Assembly (NCBI RefSeq): GCF_009674675.1
Contig: NZ_WKJC01000001.1
Span: 186,001 to 250,000 of the forward strand
DNA: 64,000 nt
Origin: Kangiella sp. HZ709
GTDB lineage: Bacteria > Pseudomonadota > Gammaproteobacteria > Enterobacterales > Kangiellaceae
Direction of reading: 5' to 3'
Below, in pieces: positions 49,504 to 58,643 of the stretch. How positions within the stretch are numbered: the first letter of the stretch is position 1; each line of letters begins with the position of its first letter. A program made the translations under genes and the position numbers. The notes beneath the pieces were generated by a model, which worked only from the letters and a program-made list of their open reading frames with translations, made no database searches and was not told where the DNA came from.

Positions 49504-52500
49504 TCATCATTTCCAACAGTCTATACAAACAATAAAGCAATTAGTTTTAATCTTTGCTTTTGCCTTAATCTTTTTATCTTCAAGCCCCGGATTTTCAAAA
49601 AACTTACCGTCACAAAACGTTAAATTTGAGCGTATAACCACAGCAGATGGTCTCAGCCATAGTAGTGTCAGTGATATTATCCAAGATGATTTGGGCTTTA
49701 TGTGGTTTGCAACTCAATATGGCCTAAATCGATTTGATGGTAAAAAATTTGATTACTTTTATGATGATGGTAGCAATAATTCTTTAAGTTCTAATCATAT
49801 TAATAGGCTCTACAAGGACAATAGTGACTTAATATGGGTTCATACTGCTTACGGTTTAGATACAGTTAATCAGAAAACTTTAAGAGTTGATAATTGGTCA
49901 TATAGCATTATGGAAGAGCTAGTTAAGCAAGGAGTCGTTGATAATAAAACAAAGGGAAATATATCCGACTTTCTAGTCCAAGATCATTTTGTTTATCTTT
50001 TAATAAATTTTAAGTTAGTGATAAAAGTAAATATAATTAACAAAAGCATTGCTTTTATTGATTTTGATGAAAGAAACTCTAAAGAATTTAGCAATTTGCT
50101 AGCTGTTAATAACAATTACTTGATTCTGGGGAGCTATAGCTGTTTTTCTTTTGTAAGCTTAGATAGTCTATCAATTGAAAAAGAACACTGCCTTGAAGAG
50201 AAACTGTTCTTATCCAGGTCAAGTGGAGCTTTAGTTAAGAGTAACGTACTTTATTTAACCACGGATGAAGGGTACTTGACACTTGACCTAAACTCGCTAG
50301 CTTCTGAACTTTTTAAAGTAAAGGATAGTAAATCAGGTAAGCATATAGCAGTTACTAAGTTAGAAGAAATATCTCATGGTTACTGGCTTGCAACATCATT
50401 AGGTTTAAAGTTTTTTGATAAAAGTACGAGAATAATTACACAAGAATACTATCATGATTCGTTAGATGACTTTTCTATTTCTAATAATGATATTTTAAGC
50501 TTGTATCTCTCTAGAGAAGGTGCTCTATGGATTGCTACAGGGTTTGGGATCAGCGTTTTGAAACCAAAGCAGTCTTTTTCGCACTTATTAAGAAAAAATG
50601 AAATAGAAATTTTCAAGCACTCTAATTTATCAACAAATATAGCAGAAGACTCAATGGGTAACTTATGGATAGGCACATTAAGCTCAGGACTTTATAAATA
50701 TAGTCATAATCGAGCTGTATTAGAGAACTTTACTAAATTAGATTCAAAACAAGATACGACTTTTCCAGAGTTTATAAGTAAGATCCTAGAAGATAATGAA
50801 AAAAATTTGTGGATATTATCTGATAGCGGCTTATCTTTTAAAACGCTTTTAGGAAGTAGCTTTAGAACTATCAATGTTTTAAAAGTAAATGATAAAAGGT
50901 ATTCTACTTCAAATTTTTTGGATCTTATTAAAGATAGATATAACAATTTATGGGCGGGAAGCTCTGAAGGTTTGTTTAAATTAACTCCCCCTTTATTAGA
51001 TGAAGCTTCTAGAAAAAGCTTCGGCAAAAATACGGTTGTTAATTACGAAGACCAACTTCCTCCAAATTTTTTGAGCGGGGATTACGGTATATATGTTTTA
51101 TTTGAAGATCTACAAGGTTATATTTGGGCGGGTGGTTCGAATGGTCTTATTAGACTAGATCCGAGTAGCTTATTGGTTGATCATTATGTTCATGAAGAAA
51201 GTAACTCAAGTAGTTTATCTGGTTCAGATATTAATACTATTTATGAGGACAGTAATGGAGTTTTATGGATTGGAACAACTAAAGGGCTTAATAGAGTTTA
51301 TTATGATAATAATGGGAAAATTCGTTTTAAAAGAATAGGAGTAAAGGACGGATTCGCTACTAATTATATTAGCGCTATTCAGGAAGATTCTGAAGGTTAC
51401 TTGTGGATATCAACTATAAAAGGTATCACTCGCTACCACCCAGGGAAAAGCAATAAAGTTGTTAATTATTATCGTGAACAAGGACTTCAAGATAATGAAT
51501 TTTTTGCAAAATCGAGCTACAAAGATAAAAGTGGCAATCTATACTTTGGCGGTGTAAACGGTATAACAGTGTTTAATCCCAAGGATATGGCAGTAACTTC
51601 AAATGTTCAGCCTATCAGCTTTTCAGGAATCACTCAGGGTAGGGAGAAATTATTGTTTGATACAGCTGGAGAAGTTAAGCTGATAAATAATGAGCCAGTC
51701 AGAATAAGAATTTCTAATTTCGACTATTTAAATAACCGAAAATTACTTCTACGTTATAGATTATCAGGATCTTCGAATTGGATAACAGTTGAGCAAGCTG
51801 ACATCATTTTAAATAGAGTGGATGAAAAGACAAGTCTAAAAGTTCAGCAGCTTTCACCATCTGGTGTTTGGATAGAACCAGGAATCGATTTAATTATCAA
51901 ACCTAAACTAAGTTTATTGAGCTATCACATACTATGGCCAATTATCTTGGGTCTTATGCTAGTAGGCTTAGTTGTTTGGATGTATTGGTTATATAGCAGT
52001 TTAAACAGACAGGGTAACGAAAAGAATTTGCTGTTAAAAAGAGAGAAGGCTAAGCAATCTCTACTCATGGAAGAAAAGCTGTCTTTGCTGCATCAAGTTG
52101 AAGATTTACATTATTCTTTATCAGAGCAACGTTATCAAGTCGATAAAATGGAAAGTGAAATTACACAAAGTAAAGTTAAAGATGAATTAACTGGTTTGTT
52201 TAGTCGAGGTTATATTTTAAAAAATATTCAAAGTGAAATTAGCAATATTGATTTGACTTGGGCTGATAATAATGAAAAAGGTATTTATCTAGGGTTCTTC
52301 TGTTTAGAGGTTGATAATTTTAATTCGTTACGTGAACAATATGGACATATTGCGGCTAACCAGGTTTTAGTTCAGGTTGCTGAGTCAATTATAAATATTT
52401 GCTATGGAAGCGACATTATTGCCCGATGGCAGGGAGCTTCTATGCTAATTTTAAGCAGGGGTATTTCTAAGCGTGAACAGATGGTTTTGGCTGAACGAAT

Positions 52501-52834
52501 TCGTAATATTATTGCTTCAAGGAAGTTTGATCTCGCCAATGGTACAACTATAGATATTACTATTAGTTTAGGTTTTGGACGTTACCCATTCGTGAAAACT
52601 AAAAATAATGAACAAGGTATCAATTGGTCAAAACTGATATTTTTAGCTGAAACTGCATTAGCAAGTGCGCAGAAGAACAGTTTGAATGCGTGGATTGGTA
52701 TCTATTCAAATCAATTTACGGATTTAGATGCAGTTGATAATGATTTGCTTAATAAGCTGCCCGAATTGATTAACAGCGGGCAGCTTGATTATGTTTCTTC
52801 AATTCCTAAATCTATAAAAGTCGAGTGGAATTAG
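49484..52834 (+). CDS. Propeller-type membrane sensor with degenerate GGDEF domain
   Basis: This 1116-aa protein has a signal or membrane segment (about residues 19-38) and roughly eleven two-component-regulator propeller repeats. Each carries an LWIGT/GL-type core, and together they form two periplasmic propellers (about 50-690). A Y_Y_Y-like domain (about 700-805), a membrane helix (816-838) and a coiled coil (about 845-895) come next. The C-terminal GGDEF-type domain starts DELTGLFSRGYI, but residues 981-987 read RWQGASM where active enzymes have RYGGDEF, and the upstream metal Asp is replaced by Glu. It is therefore unlikely to make c-di-GMP. The start is TTG 49484, overlapping the acyltransferase; no better start is visible. 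Confidence 0.85.
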   Translation: MRLRITNHHFQQSIQTIKQLVLIFAFALIFLSSSPGFSKNLPSQNVKFERITTADGLSHSSVSDIIQDDLGFMWFATQYGLNRFDGKKFDYFYDDGSNNSLSSNHINRLYKDNSDLIWVHTAYGLDTVNQKTLRVDNWSYSIMEELVKQGVVDNKTKGNISDFLVQDHFVYLLINFKLVIKVNIINKSIAFIDFDERNSKEFSNLLAVNNNYLILGSYSCFSFVSLDSLSIEKEHCLEEKLFLSRSSGALVKSNVLYLTTDEGYLTLDLNSLASELFKVKDSKSGKHIAVTKLEEISHGYWLATSLGLKFFDKSTRIITQEYYHDSLDDFSISNNDILSLYLSREGALWIATGFGISVLKPKQSFSHLLRKNEIEIFKHSNLSTNIAEDSMGNLWIGTLSSGLYKYSHNRAVLENFTKLDSKQDTTFPEFISKILEDNEKNLWILSDSGLSFKTLLGSSFRTINVLKVNDKRYSTSNFLDLIKDRYNNLWAGSSEGLFKLTPPLLDEASRKSFGKNTVVNYEDQLPPNFLSGDYGIYVLFEDLQGYIWAGGSNGLIRLDPSSLLVDHYVHEESNSSSLSGSDINTIYEDSNGVLWIGTTKGLNRVYYDNNGKIRFKRIGVKDGFATNYISAIQEDSEGYLWISTIKGITRYHPGKSNKVVNYYREQGLQDNEFFAKSSYKDKSGNLYFGGVNGITVFNPKDMAVTSNVQPISFSGITQGREKLLFDTAGEVKLINNEPVRIRISNFDYLNNRKLLLRYRLSGSSNWITVEQADIILNRVDEKTSLKVQQLSPSGVWIEPGIDLIIKPKLSLLSYHILWPIILGLMLVGLVVWMYWLYSSLNRQGNEKNLLLKREKAKQSLLMEEKLSLLHQVEDLHYSLSEQRYQVDKMESEITQSKVKDELTGLFSRGYILKNIQSEISNIDLTWADNNEKGIYLGFFCLEVDNFNSLREQYGHIAANQVLVQVAESIINICYGSDIIARWQGASMLILSRGISKREQMVLAERIRNIIASRKFDLANGTTIDITISLGFGRYPFVKTKNNEQGINWSKLIFLAETALASAQKNSLNAWIGIYSNQFTDLDAVDNDLLNKLPELINSGQLDYVSSIPKSIKVEWN

Positions 52835-52838
52835 TAGA

Positions 52839-53468
52839 TCATTTACTTTCTATTTTTTTTATAACACGAATGGATTTATTACCTTCTAGTTTTAAATCAA
52901 CATTTTTACCAGGCTTATGCAGTTCATCACTGCTGATAAACATTGTTCTTGTATTTCCTTCATCAGGAAATACAACGTCAGCCGTCACATTATAAGAGGC
53001 AAGGGTAGCTTTGAGTGCTTCTTTTACTTCTGCAGTTAAATTACCACCGAGAATCATGATCTTATTATCAAATGAATGTGTTGCTGATATATCATCAAAT
53101 AGCATTACCTCATCGCCGTGTACGAAATTAAAATCAGCCCCTATATCACCAGTAAAGTTAAATAATTTGATATCTTTGCCGTCAATATTAACTGTGGTGC
53201 TACCATTTTGATCTTTGTTGGCGGTTATAGTTTTGCCAGATTCAGTGACTATGGTGCGAGTTTCACCTTTAGCTAAGTTGGCTAAAACAAATTTTTCTTT
53301 TGCGCCATCTACAATAAGTTCCACCATTGCATCTTTGTTGTTCTCTTGATCAATGTGTACTTCTATAGTTTGAACTTCTTCTTCAGCGCTAACTTTAGTG
53401 CTTATAAATACGGTGCTGAATATAAATACTACAGTGAGTACAAGTGATGTTATATCTCTAATGTTCAT
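52839..53468 (-). CDS. Exported protein of unknown family under sigma54 control
   Basis: This 209-aa protein has a signal peptide (NIRDITSLVLTVVFIFSTVF, cleavage after about KVSA). The mature part is acidic and beta-rich, has no cysteine, and looks like two similar halves of short strands (TIEVHIDQENNKD; TTVNIDGKDIKLF). I do not recognise the family. A GG-N10-GC sigma54 promoter sits 52 bases upstream, and the ribosome site is AAGAGGAAAACAT. The adjacent NtrC-type activator is the obvious regulator. A periplasmic stress-response or metal-binding protein is possible by analogy to ZraP, but there is no sequence resemblance that I can see. Confidence 0.72.
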   Translation of the reverse strand: MNIRDITSLVLTVVFIFSTVFISTKVSAEEEVQTIEVHIDQENNKDAMVELIVDGAKEKFVLANLAKGETRTIVTESGKTITANKDQNGSTTVNIDGKDIKLFNFTGDIGADFNFVHGDEVMLFDDISATHSFDNKIMILGGNLTAEVKEALKATLASYNVTADVVFPDEGNTRTMFISSDELHKPGKNVDLKLEGNKSIRVIKKIESK

Positions 53469-53519
53469 TATGTTTTCCTCTTAATGAAATGCGTAAATTA
53501 ATCTTACGTATTAATATAA

Positions 53520-53534
53520 GCAAAAAGCATGCCA
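53520..53534 (-). promoter_or_regulatory. sigma54 promoter of the exported protein gene
   Basis: On the minus strand TGGCATGCTTTTTGC has GG and GC separated by exactly 10 bases, matching the -24/-12 consensus TGGCAC-N5-TTGC in 10 of its 10 fixed positions except one (T for C). It lies 52 bases before the start codon. A CAGCTTT direct repeat (CAGCTTTATAACAGCTTT on the plus strand) adjoins it upstream and may be part of an enhancer site. Confidence 0.82.
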
Positions 53535-53601
53535 GCTTTATAACAGCTTTGAATTAAGATTGGGTTAGAATAATATAAAAAATATTCCTTATTTGAGGAT
53601 G

Positions 53602-54954
53602 TTAGCCGGAGATAAGGAATTTTTCTAGACGATACAAAAAAGTTTTGTAGCTTAAACCAAGTAAATCAGCTGCTTTACGCTTGTTACCATTTGCATATTC
53701 TAGGGCTTGTTTGTAAAAGGCATGTTCCATCTGTTTCCAATTAATACCTGACTGTGGAAGAGTTAAAACTTTAGTTTCGTGCGACAATTCTAAAAAACTA
53801 AGATCTGATTTATTAATGTTTCCATCATCTGAAAGCAGCATTAACCGTTCGATAGTATGTGAAAGTTCGCGGATATTACCAGGCCAACTATATCCTTCGA
53901 AAGTTTCCAGTAATCGTTGATTAATCTTTAACGGAGGTACTTGATGCCTGGATGCATGTTTGTGATTAAAGAAAGTAATTAAAGCAGGCAAATCACTAGT
54001 ACGCTCTCTTAAAGGAGGCATCGAAATAGGGATTACGTTTAATCGATACAATAAATCTTCCCTAAATAGATTTTGGCTAACTAAACCTTTCAGAGATTTA
54101 TGGGTAGCAGAAATAATCCTAACATTGATTGGAAGAGGGGTTTGCGAGCCGACACGAGTCAGCGTTGAGTCCTGTAAAACTCGCAATAACTTTGTCTGAA
54201 TAGAGAGAGTTAACTCGGCAACCTCATCCAAGAATAATGTGCCACCATCTGCGGCTTCGAAACATCCTATTTTAGTTTTAACTGCGCCTGTATAAGCACC
54301 TTTTTCAGCGCCAAATAATTCAGCCTCTGCTAAACCTTCAGGTATAGCTCCACAATTTATTACTATAAAAGATTTTTTGCAGCGAGGCGATAATTTATGC
54401 AGAGCACGGGCCGCTAACTCTTTACCAGTACCACTTTCTCCACTGATGTGTATGGTGGCATCGGTAGGTGCTAATTTTTGCAGTTGGTGAAATATTTTTT
54501 GCATTGGTTTAGAGTTGCCAATCATATCGACTAGTTGGCTGCGTTGTTGTAATTCCTGATTCAAGGAGCTATTTTCTTTTGTTAACGAAATCTTTTCACC
54601 AGCTCTTTCTACACAAAAAATCAGTTGATCTCGACTATAAGGCTTAGTTAAATAATCACTGGCACCATTTTTTACCGCTTCAACCGCATGTTGAATTGAG
54701 CCATAGGCTGTTGCCAGAACAAAGTAGGTATTAGGATTAATTTTCTGGACTTCTTCTAATAACCAAAGGCCATCCTTACCAGTTAATCGCCAATCAGATA
54801 TGACGATATCAAAACTTTCAACCTGTAATAATTCTAGGGCCGCTTCGGCAGTTTCTAAATAGCTAGCGATATACCCTTGATCAGATAATATTTCCTGGAT
54901 GAGTTTGCCTTGAGAAACTTCATCTTCTACTATTAATATGTTTGCTTTAGTCAT
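53602..54954 (-). CDS. NtrC-family sigma54-dependent response regulator
   Basis: This 450-aa activator has a receiver domain (phospho-acceptor D54 in ISDWRL, K104). A sigma54-activating AAA+ domain follows, with Walker A GESGTGKE at 172-179, the sigma54 loop GAYTGA at 219-224 (Tyr for the usual Phe, common in the family) and Walker B TLFLDEVAEL. A Fis-type helix-turn-helix ends the protein (NGNKRKAADLLGLSYKTFLYRL). Its ATG directly follows the kinase stop codon. It probably activates both GG-N10-GC promoters in this cluster. The signal is unknown. Confidence 0.95.
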   Translation of the reverse strand: MTKANILIVEDEVSQGKLIQEILSDQGYIASYLETAEAALELLQVESFDIVISDWRLTGKDGLWLLEEVQKINPNTYFVLATAYGSIQHAVEAVKNGASDYLTKPYSRDQLIFCVERAGEKISLTKENSSLNQELQQRSQLVDMIGNSKPMQKIFHQLQKLAPTDATIHISGESGTGKELAARALHKLSPRCKKSFIVINCGAIPEGLAEAELFGAEKGAYTGAVKTKIGCFEAADGGTLFLDEVAELTLSIQTKLLRVLQDSTLTRVGSQTPLPINVRIISATHKSLKGLVSQNLFREDLLYRLNVIPISMPPLRERTSDLPALITFFNHKHASRHQVPPLKINQRLLETFEGYSWPGNIRELSHTIERLMLLSDDGNINKSDLSFLELSHETKVLTLPQSGINWKQMEHAFYKQALEYANGNKRKAADLLGLSYKTFLYRLEKFLISG

Positions 54955-56250
54955 CTATCTTATCTCTGAGCTTATCTGTAGAGCTATTTTTGTGCCATGA
55001 GGCTTGTTATCTTCTAGTAGGATATCACCACCATAACGGTGTTTTATTAATCTTCTTGCGATAAAAAGCCCCATTCCAGAACCGTAGGTTTTATCTGTGT
55101 TATAAGGTTTAAACATAGATCTCCTAATTGAATCTGAAATGCCTTTGCCGGTATCTGTGACTAATATTGAAATCATACCATCATGTTTCTTGGTTTCTAA
55201 AGAGAGTCTTATATTTGGCTTTGCCATGTCATCGTATGACTCTAAAGCATTTTGAATCAAAATCTGTAAAATCATCACCAATTCTGTTTCGACGCAATAA
55301 ACATTAAAGTCTTCTTCATACACTACCTTCAGTTGTTCTTTGGAGTAAATGGATACGGCGTTGTTAACGATATGTCGAATCGATACGTATTGTTTTTCTA
55401 TACCTTGCTCCATGATTAATGTGAAGGACTTTAGCCATTGCTCGATACGATTAACTTGGTCTTTTGCAGTAGAAGATAAATGACTAGAGGTTAGCTCAGG
55501 GTGATTAATTTCAAGTTGTTCTAAACTTAATTGAAGAGTATTTAGAGGGTTACGTAAGTTGTGAGCAAGCCCTCTAGAAATGCTGCCAAGTTCTTTGAAA
55601 TGTTCAAGTTCTTGATTGTTCAATTGTTGTTTTTGATATTCCACCAGGTCTTTAGACATTTTATTAAATTGCTCTATGGTATCGGCAACGTCTTGACCAT
55701 ATTTAAATTTAGAAATTTTGACTTGAGTCCCAAGTTCGCCGGCACTAATTTTCTTAGCCGCTTGATTGAGTGCCAATAAGGGCTTGGTAATGCTATAAGT
55801 TAAAAAGCCGACTATCACAATCGCAAAAGCAAAAAGTAAAAATGTTATCCAAAGATTTTGTTGACGCAGATCAGCAATGGTGTCTTGAACTTCTAATCTC
55901 GGAATCGGAATCTTATACTCTGTGTTTTTATTGCGTAGTTTGATCGCTTGATCTTTGGTATCGTCGGCAAGAGTGATTTGAATATTGGTGTGACTCGGGA
56001 TCTGTATAAACTCTCTTGTAATTTGTCCATCACTATCAATCGAATAAACTTGGGATTTAAATAAAAGATTTTGATTTCGAATTAAAACACCGGCCGTATC
56101 TTTAGATACTTTAAAAGCAGCTTCACCAAGTCGCTCAGATAATTTGTCATTATATTGATAATAAAGAAAACCCTGAAGCGCTAATAAAATAGCCAGTAGC
56201 GAAATAAATAGAGTTAGTAGTTTAGTTCTTATGCTCATTTGATTGATCAC
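54955..56250 (-). CDS. Membrane sensor histidine kinase
   Basis: This 431-aa kinase has two membrane helices (about 11-30 and 133-153) bounding a 100-residue periplasmic sensor. HAMP (about 152-205) and HisKA with phospho-acceptor H230 (GLAHNLRNPLN) follow, then an ATPase domain with N334 (LIQNALES), DTGKGI at 366-371 and GSGMGL. The asparagine after the His (HN rather than HE) resembles NtrB- and ZraS-like kinases. The start is GTG 56250 with AGGA 7 bases upstream; ATG 56238 is the alternative. It forms an operon with the response regulator and has its own sigma54 promoter. Confidence 0.93.
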   Translation of the reverse strand: MINQMSIRTKLLTLFISLLAILLALQGFLYYQYNDKLSERLGEAAFKVSKDTAGVLIRNQNLLFKSQVYSIDSDGQITREFIQIPSHTNIQITLADDTKDQAIKLRNKNTEYKIPIPRLEVQDTIADLRQQNLWITFLLFAFAIVIVGFLTYSITKPLLALNQAAKKISAGELGTQVKISKFKYGQDVADTIEQFNKMSKDLVEYQKQQLNNQELEHFKELGSISRGLAHNLRNPLNTLQLSLEQLEINHPELTSSHLSSTAKDQVNRIEQWLKSFTLIMEQGIEKQYVSIRHIVNNAVSIYSKEQLKVVYEEDFNVYCVETELVMILQILIQNALESYDDMAKPNIRLSLETKKHDGMISILVTDTGKGISDSIRRSMFKPYNTDKTYGSGMGLFIARRLIKHRYGGDILLEDNKPHGTKIALQISSEIR

Positions 56251-56290
56251 ATTTTAGTCCTGTTTAATGTAGGATAATATGATTAATTAA

Positions 56291-56318
56291 GCAAGAAGTG
56301 TGCCAAGTGAATGGCACA
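56291..56318 (-). promoter_or_regulatory. sigma54 promoter of the kinase operon with overlapping palindrome
   Basis: On the minus strand TGGCACACTTCTTGC (56291-56305) matches the sigma54 consensus: TGGCAC, then TTGC with GG and GC 10 bases apart. It lies about 41 bases before the GTG start. The -24 box is the right arm of a perfect inverted repeat, TGTGCCA-N6-TGGCACA (56299-56318). That repeat could be an operator that competes with RNA polymerase. Self-activation of the operon by its response regulator is the likely circuit. Confidence 0.85.
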
Positions 56319-56328
56319 AGTTTTAGAT

Positions 56329-57081
56329 TTAATGGTAATGATAAATCAAGATTAATAATAAAATCGCGGCAACAGCCCCAAGGCTAAAATAACCCATGTG
56401 TTTTATAACGATACCGTGTGAATGAGAATGGTCAGGATCATCTTCTATTGCACTAGCATGATCATGATGGTGGCCTTCATCATCAATATGCGGCCTATGG
56501 ATGATGACGTGCAAAAGAGTGCCAGCAACAATGGCTTGAAAGTAGAGAGTCCAAGTCTGATCGCTATTGATCCAATCTTCACCAATCATTGCGGTTGCCA
56601 TATAAAACCCAACCACAGTAGAGGCTATCAATAGAGCAAAAACTAAGTAACTTTTGGATTTACCCCAAATAGGTTCTACCAGCCACCAAATACTTAAACC
56701 TACGATCAGGCGATGTATTATCACTGCATAAGAAAGCATTTGAGTATTTTGTTGCTGGACAACGGCCATGCCATCTAGGGCTGAATGTAATATCAATCCA
56801 AAGATACCTAAAAGTAGCGCAAACTTATGGGCTTTATCGGCTGCCTTACGAAAGCTTACTTCAACTAAACCGGGTCCAAAAAAACCTAATGCCACAGTAG
56901 GTATTAACATTAAACCCATTTTTTGCCAGAGCGAAGGCAATAACTCTGTTAGTAAAATACCGCCGACTGAGATTAATACGAATGAGAAAAGGAAATTATC
57001 AAGACGTCTACTGTGAGGGAATAAAGATAAAATTAGTGGTCCAATTAAGATGGAGATAATACTGAGAATTAAGTAAGTCAC
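56329..57081 (-). CDS. ZIP-like membrane protein with His-rich loop
   Basis: This 250-aa protein has about eight hydrophobic segments. LHSALDGMAVV resembles the metal-site HNxxDG/PEG motif of ZIP transporters, and a second membrane His lies in YAVIIHRLIVGLS, where ZIPs have HExPE. The last loop is histidine-rich (HIDDEGHHHDHASA, then DHSHSHG), typical of metal-binding loops. Divalent metal transport is inference; the motifs diverge from canonical ZIPs. The start is GTG 57081, overlapping the upstream oxidase stop (TAGTG), so the two genes are coupled. It is not in the kinase transcript, which starts downstream. Confidence 0.65.
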   Translation of the reverse strand: MTYLILSIISILIGPLILSLFPHSRRLDNFLFSFVLISVGGILLTELLPSLWQKMGLMLIPTVALGFFGPGLVEVSFRKAADKAHKFALLLGIFGLILHSALDGMAVVQQQNTQMLSYAVIIHRLIVGLSIWWLVEPIWGKSKSYLVFALLIASTVVGFYMATAMIGEDWINSDQTWTLYFQAIVAGTLLHVIIHRPHIDDEGHHHDHASAIEDDPDHSHSHGIVIKHMGYFSLGAVAAILLLILIYHYH

Positions 57082-58463
57082 TAAATCAGTTTTCCTGGAT
57101 TCATGATGTTGTTAGGATCGAAAACTTTTTTGACTGCTTTCATCAATTGAATTTCTGCATCCGTACGGCTGTAATTAAGATAAGGTTTTTTTAACAAGCC
57201 TACGCCGTGCTCAGCAGAAATGGTCCCTTTCATTTCCTGCAAACGCTGAAATATTTTAGGACTAACTTTGTCACACTGAGATTTGAAATCATCAACCGAT
57301 AAAGCTTCAGGCTTTAAAATATTCAAATGCAAGTTACCATCGCCAATATGTCCAAACCATACTACCTCAAACTCAGGATATTCAGACTTCACGATAACAT
57401 CGACTTCTTCTAAAAACTTAGATATTTTCTCAGGGGTGACCGCTATATCATTTTTATAAGGCTTATAGTGAGAAATACTTTCTGAAATGTACTCGCGATA
57501 TTTCCATAAATCTTGCGCTTGTTGTTCACTTTGACTGATGGCTCCATCTAAGAGTAGGCCCTGCTCCATGCAAGTTTCAAATACCGCAAAGGCTTTATCA
57601 AGTTCAGTTTCAGACGAGGCATCTAGCTCTAGTAAGCAATAAAAGGGCGCTTCAGTTTTCAGAGGAGCTGCCATTTTATGGATATCCATGACTTTGCTCA
57701 GCGCCACATCTGAAAAGAATTCATAAGCAGTCAAATCAATTTGCTGCTGAAAGGCCTCTAGGATAGGCATTAAACTATTTAAATCAGGTATTGCTAGTAA
57801 TAATACAGTAAGGTTTTGAGGTTTCCTACATAAGCCAATAGTGGTTTCTGTTATTATCCCAAGAGTTCCTTCGCTGCCGATAAATAAGTGCCTAAAATCG
57901 TAACCTGTAGCGTTCTTTACGAGTCCTTGGTTTAATTCAAGAATTTCACCAGAACCGGTGACCACTGTTAGGCCTAATACCCAATCTCGAGTCATACCGT
58001 ATTTAATCACTTTTATGCCGCCAGCGTTGGTTGCGATATTACCGCCTATTTGACTAGAGCCAGTAGAAGCGAAATCTACGGGGTAATAAAGACTATTATC
58101 ATCTGCGAACTGCTGTATTTGTTCAGTAATCACACCAGCTTGACAATGCAGGCGCTTAGCTGCTGCATTAAAGTCTAAAATGTTATTCATTTTGTCTAAC
58201 GCAACCACCAACTCGCCATTACTTGCAACTGCGCCGCCGCTTAAACCTGTGCGACCGCCAGAAGGGACTATGGCTACCTGATTTTGGGCACACCATCGAA
58301 CTACTGCCTGAACCTGTTCGGTGGTTTTTGGAAAGGCAATGGCGATTGGGGCTACTGTATAAAAGTTAGTCCAATCTTTGCCATAATGTTGCAAAGAATC
58401 ACCATCAGTAAGCAAGCAGTCAGAATCTAATAGTGTTTGTAATGAAGTTAAGTCTAGCGACAT
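57081..58463 (-). CDS. FAD-linked D-2-hydroxyacid dehydrogenase (GlcD/D2HGDH type)
   Basis: This 460-aa flavoprotein has an FAD_binding_4 domain (VPSGGRTGLSGGAVA, SSQIGGNIATNAGG, FIGSEGTLGIITE). A FAD-oxidase_C domain ends in SAEHGVGLLKKPYL, with the metal-ligand pattern WFGHIGDGNLHLNI. The family oxidises D-lactate, D-2-hydroxyglutarate or glycolate and passes electrons to quinone or an acceptor. Which one this uses cannot be decided. It is coupled to the ZIP-like gene, an unusual partner, and is divergent from the small response regulator. Confidence 0.88.
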   Translation of the reverse strand: MSLDLTSLQTLLDSDCLLTDGDSLQHYGKDWTNFYTVAPIAIAFPKTTEQVQAVVRWCAQNQVAIVPSGGRTGLSGGAVASNGELVVALDKMNNILDFNAAAKRLHCQAGVITEQIQQFADDNSLYYPVDFASTGSSQIGGNIATNAGGIKVIKYGMTRDWVLGLTVVTGSGEILELNQGLVKNATGYDFRHLFIGSEGTLGIITETTIGLCRKPQNLTVLLLAIPDLNSLMPILEAFQQQIDLTAYEFFSDVALSKVMDIHKMAAPLKTEAPFYCLLELDASSETELDKAFAVFETCMEQGLLLDGAISQSEQQAQDLWKYREYISESISHYKPYKNDIAVTPEKISKFLEEVDVIVKSEYPEFEVVWFGHIGDGNLHLNILKPEALSVDDFKSQCDKVSPKIFQRLQEMKGTISAEHGVGLLKKPYLNYSRTDAEIQLMKAVKKVFDPNNIMNPGKLI

Positions 58464-58643
58464 AATAGTTCGCGGGGTTGCCTCTTGAAATTCTGATGTT
58501 ATTTTGCCAGAGCTAGAGCATATTTTAAATTAAATTGTGAATTAATATACAATTAACAATCTTTCACATGGGTTTGTTAGACACTTATTTTTCCAAAGCT
58601 TATACTGCTGCATATATGATAAAACAATAATTTTGGAGCCTTG

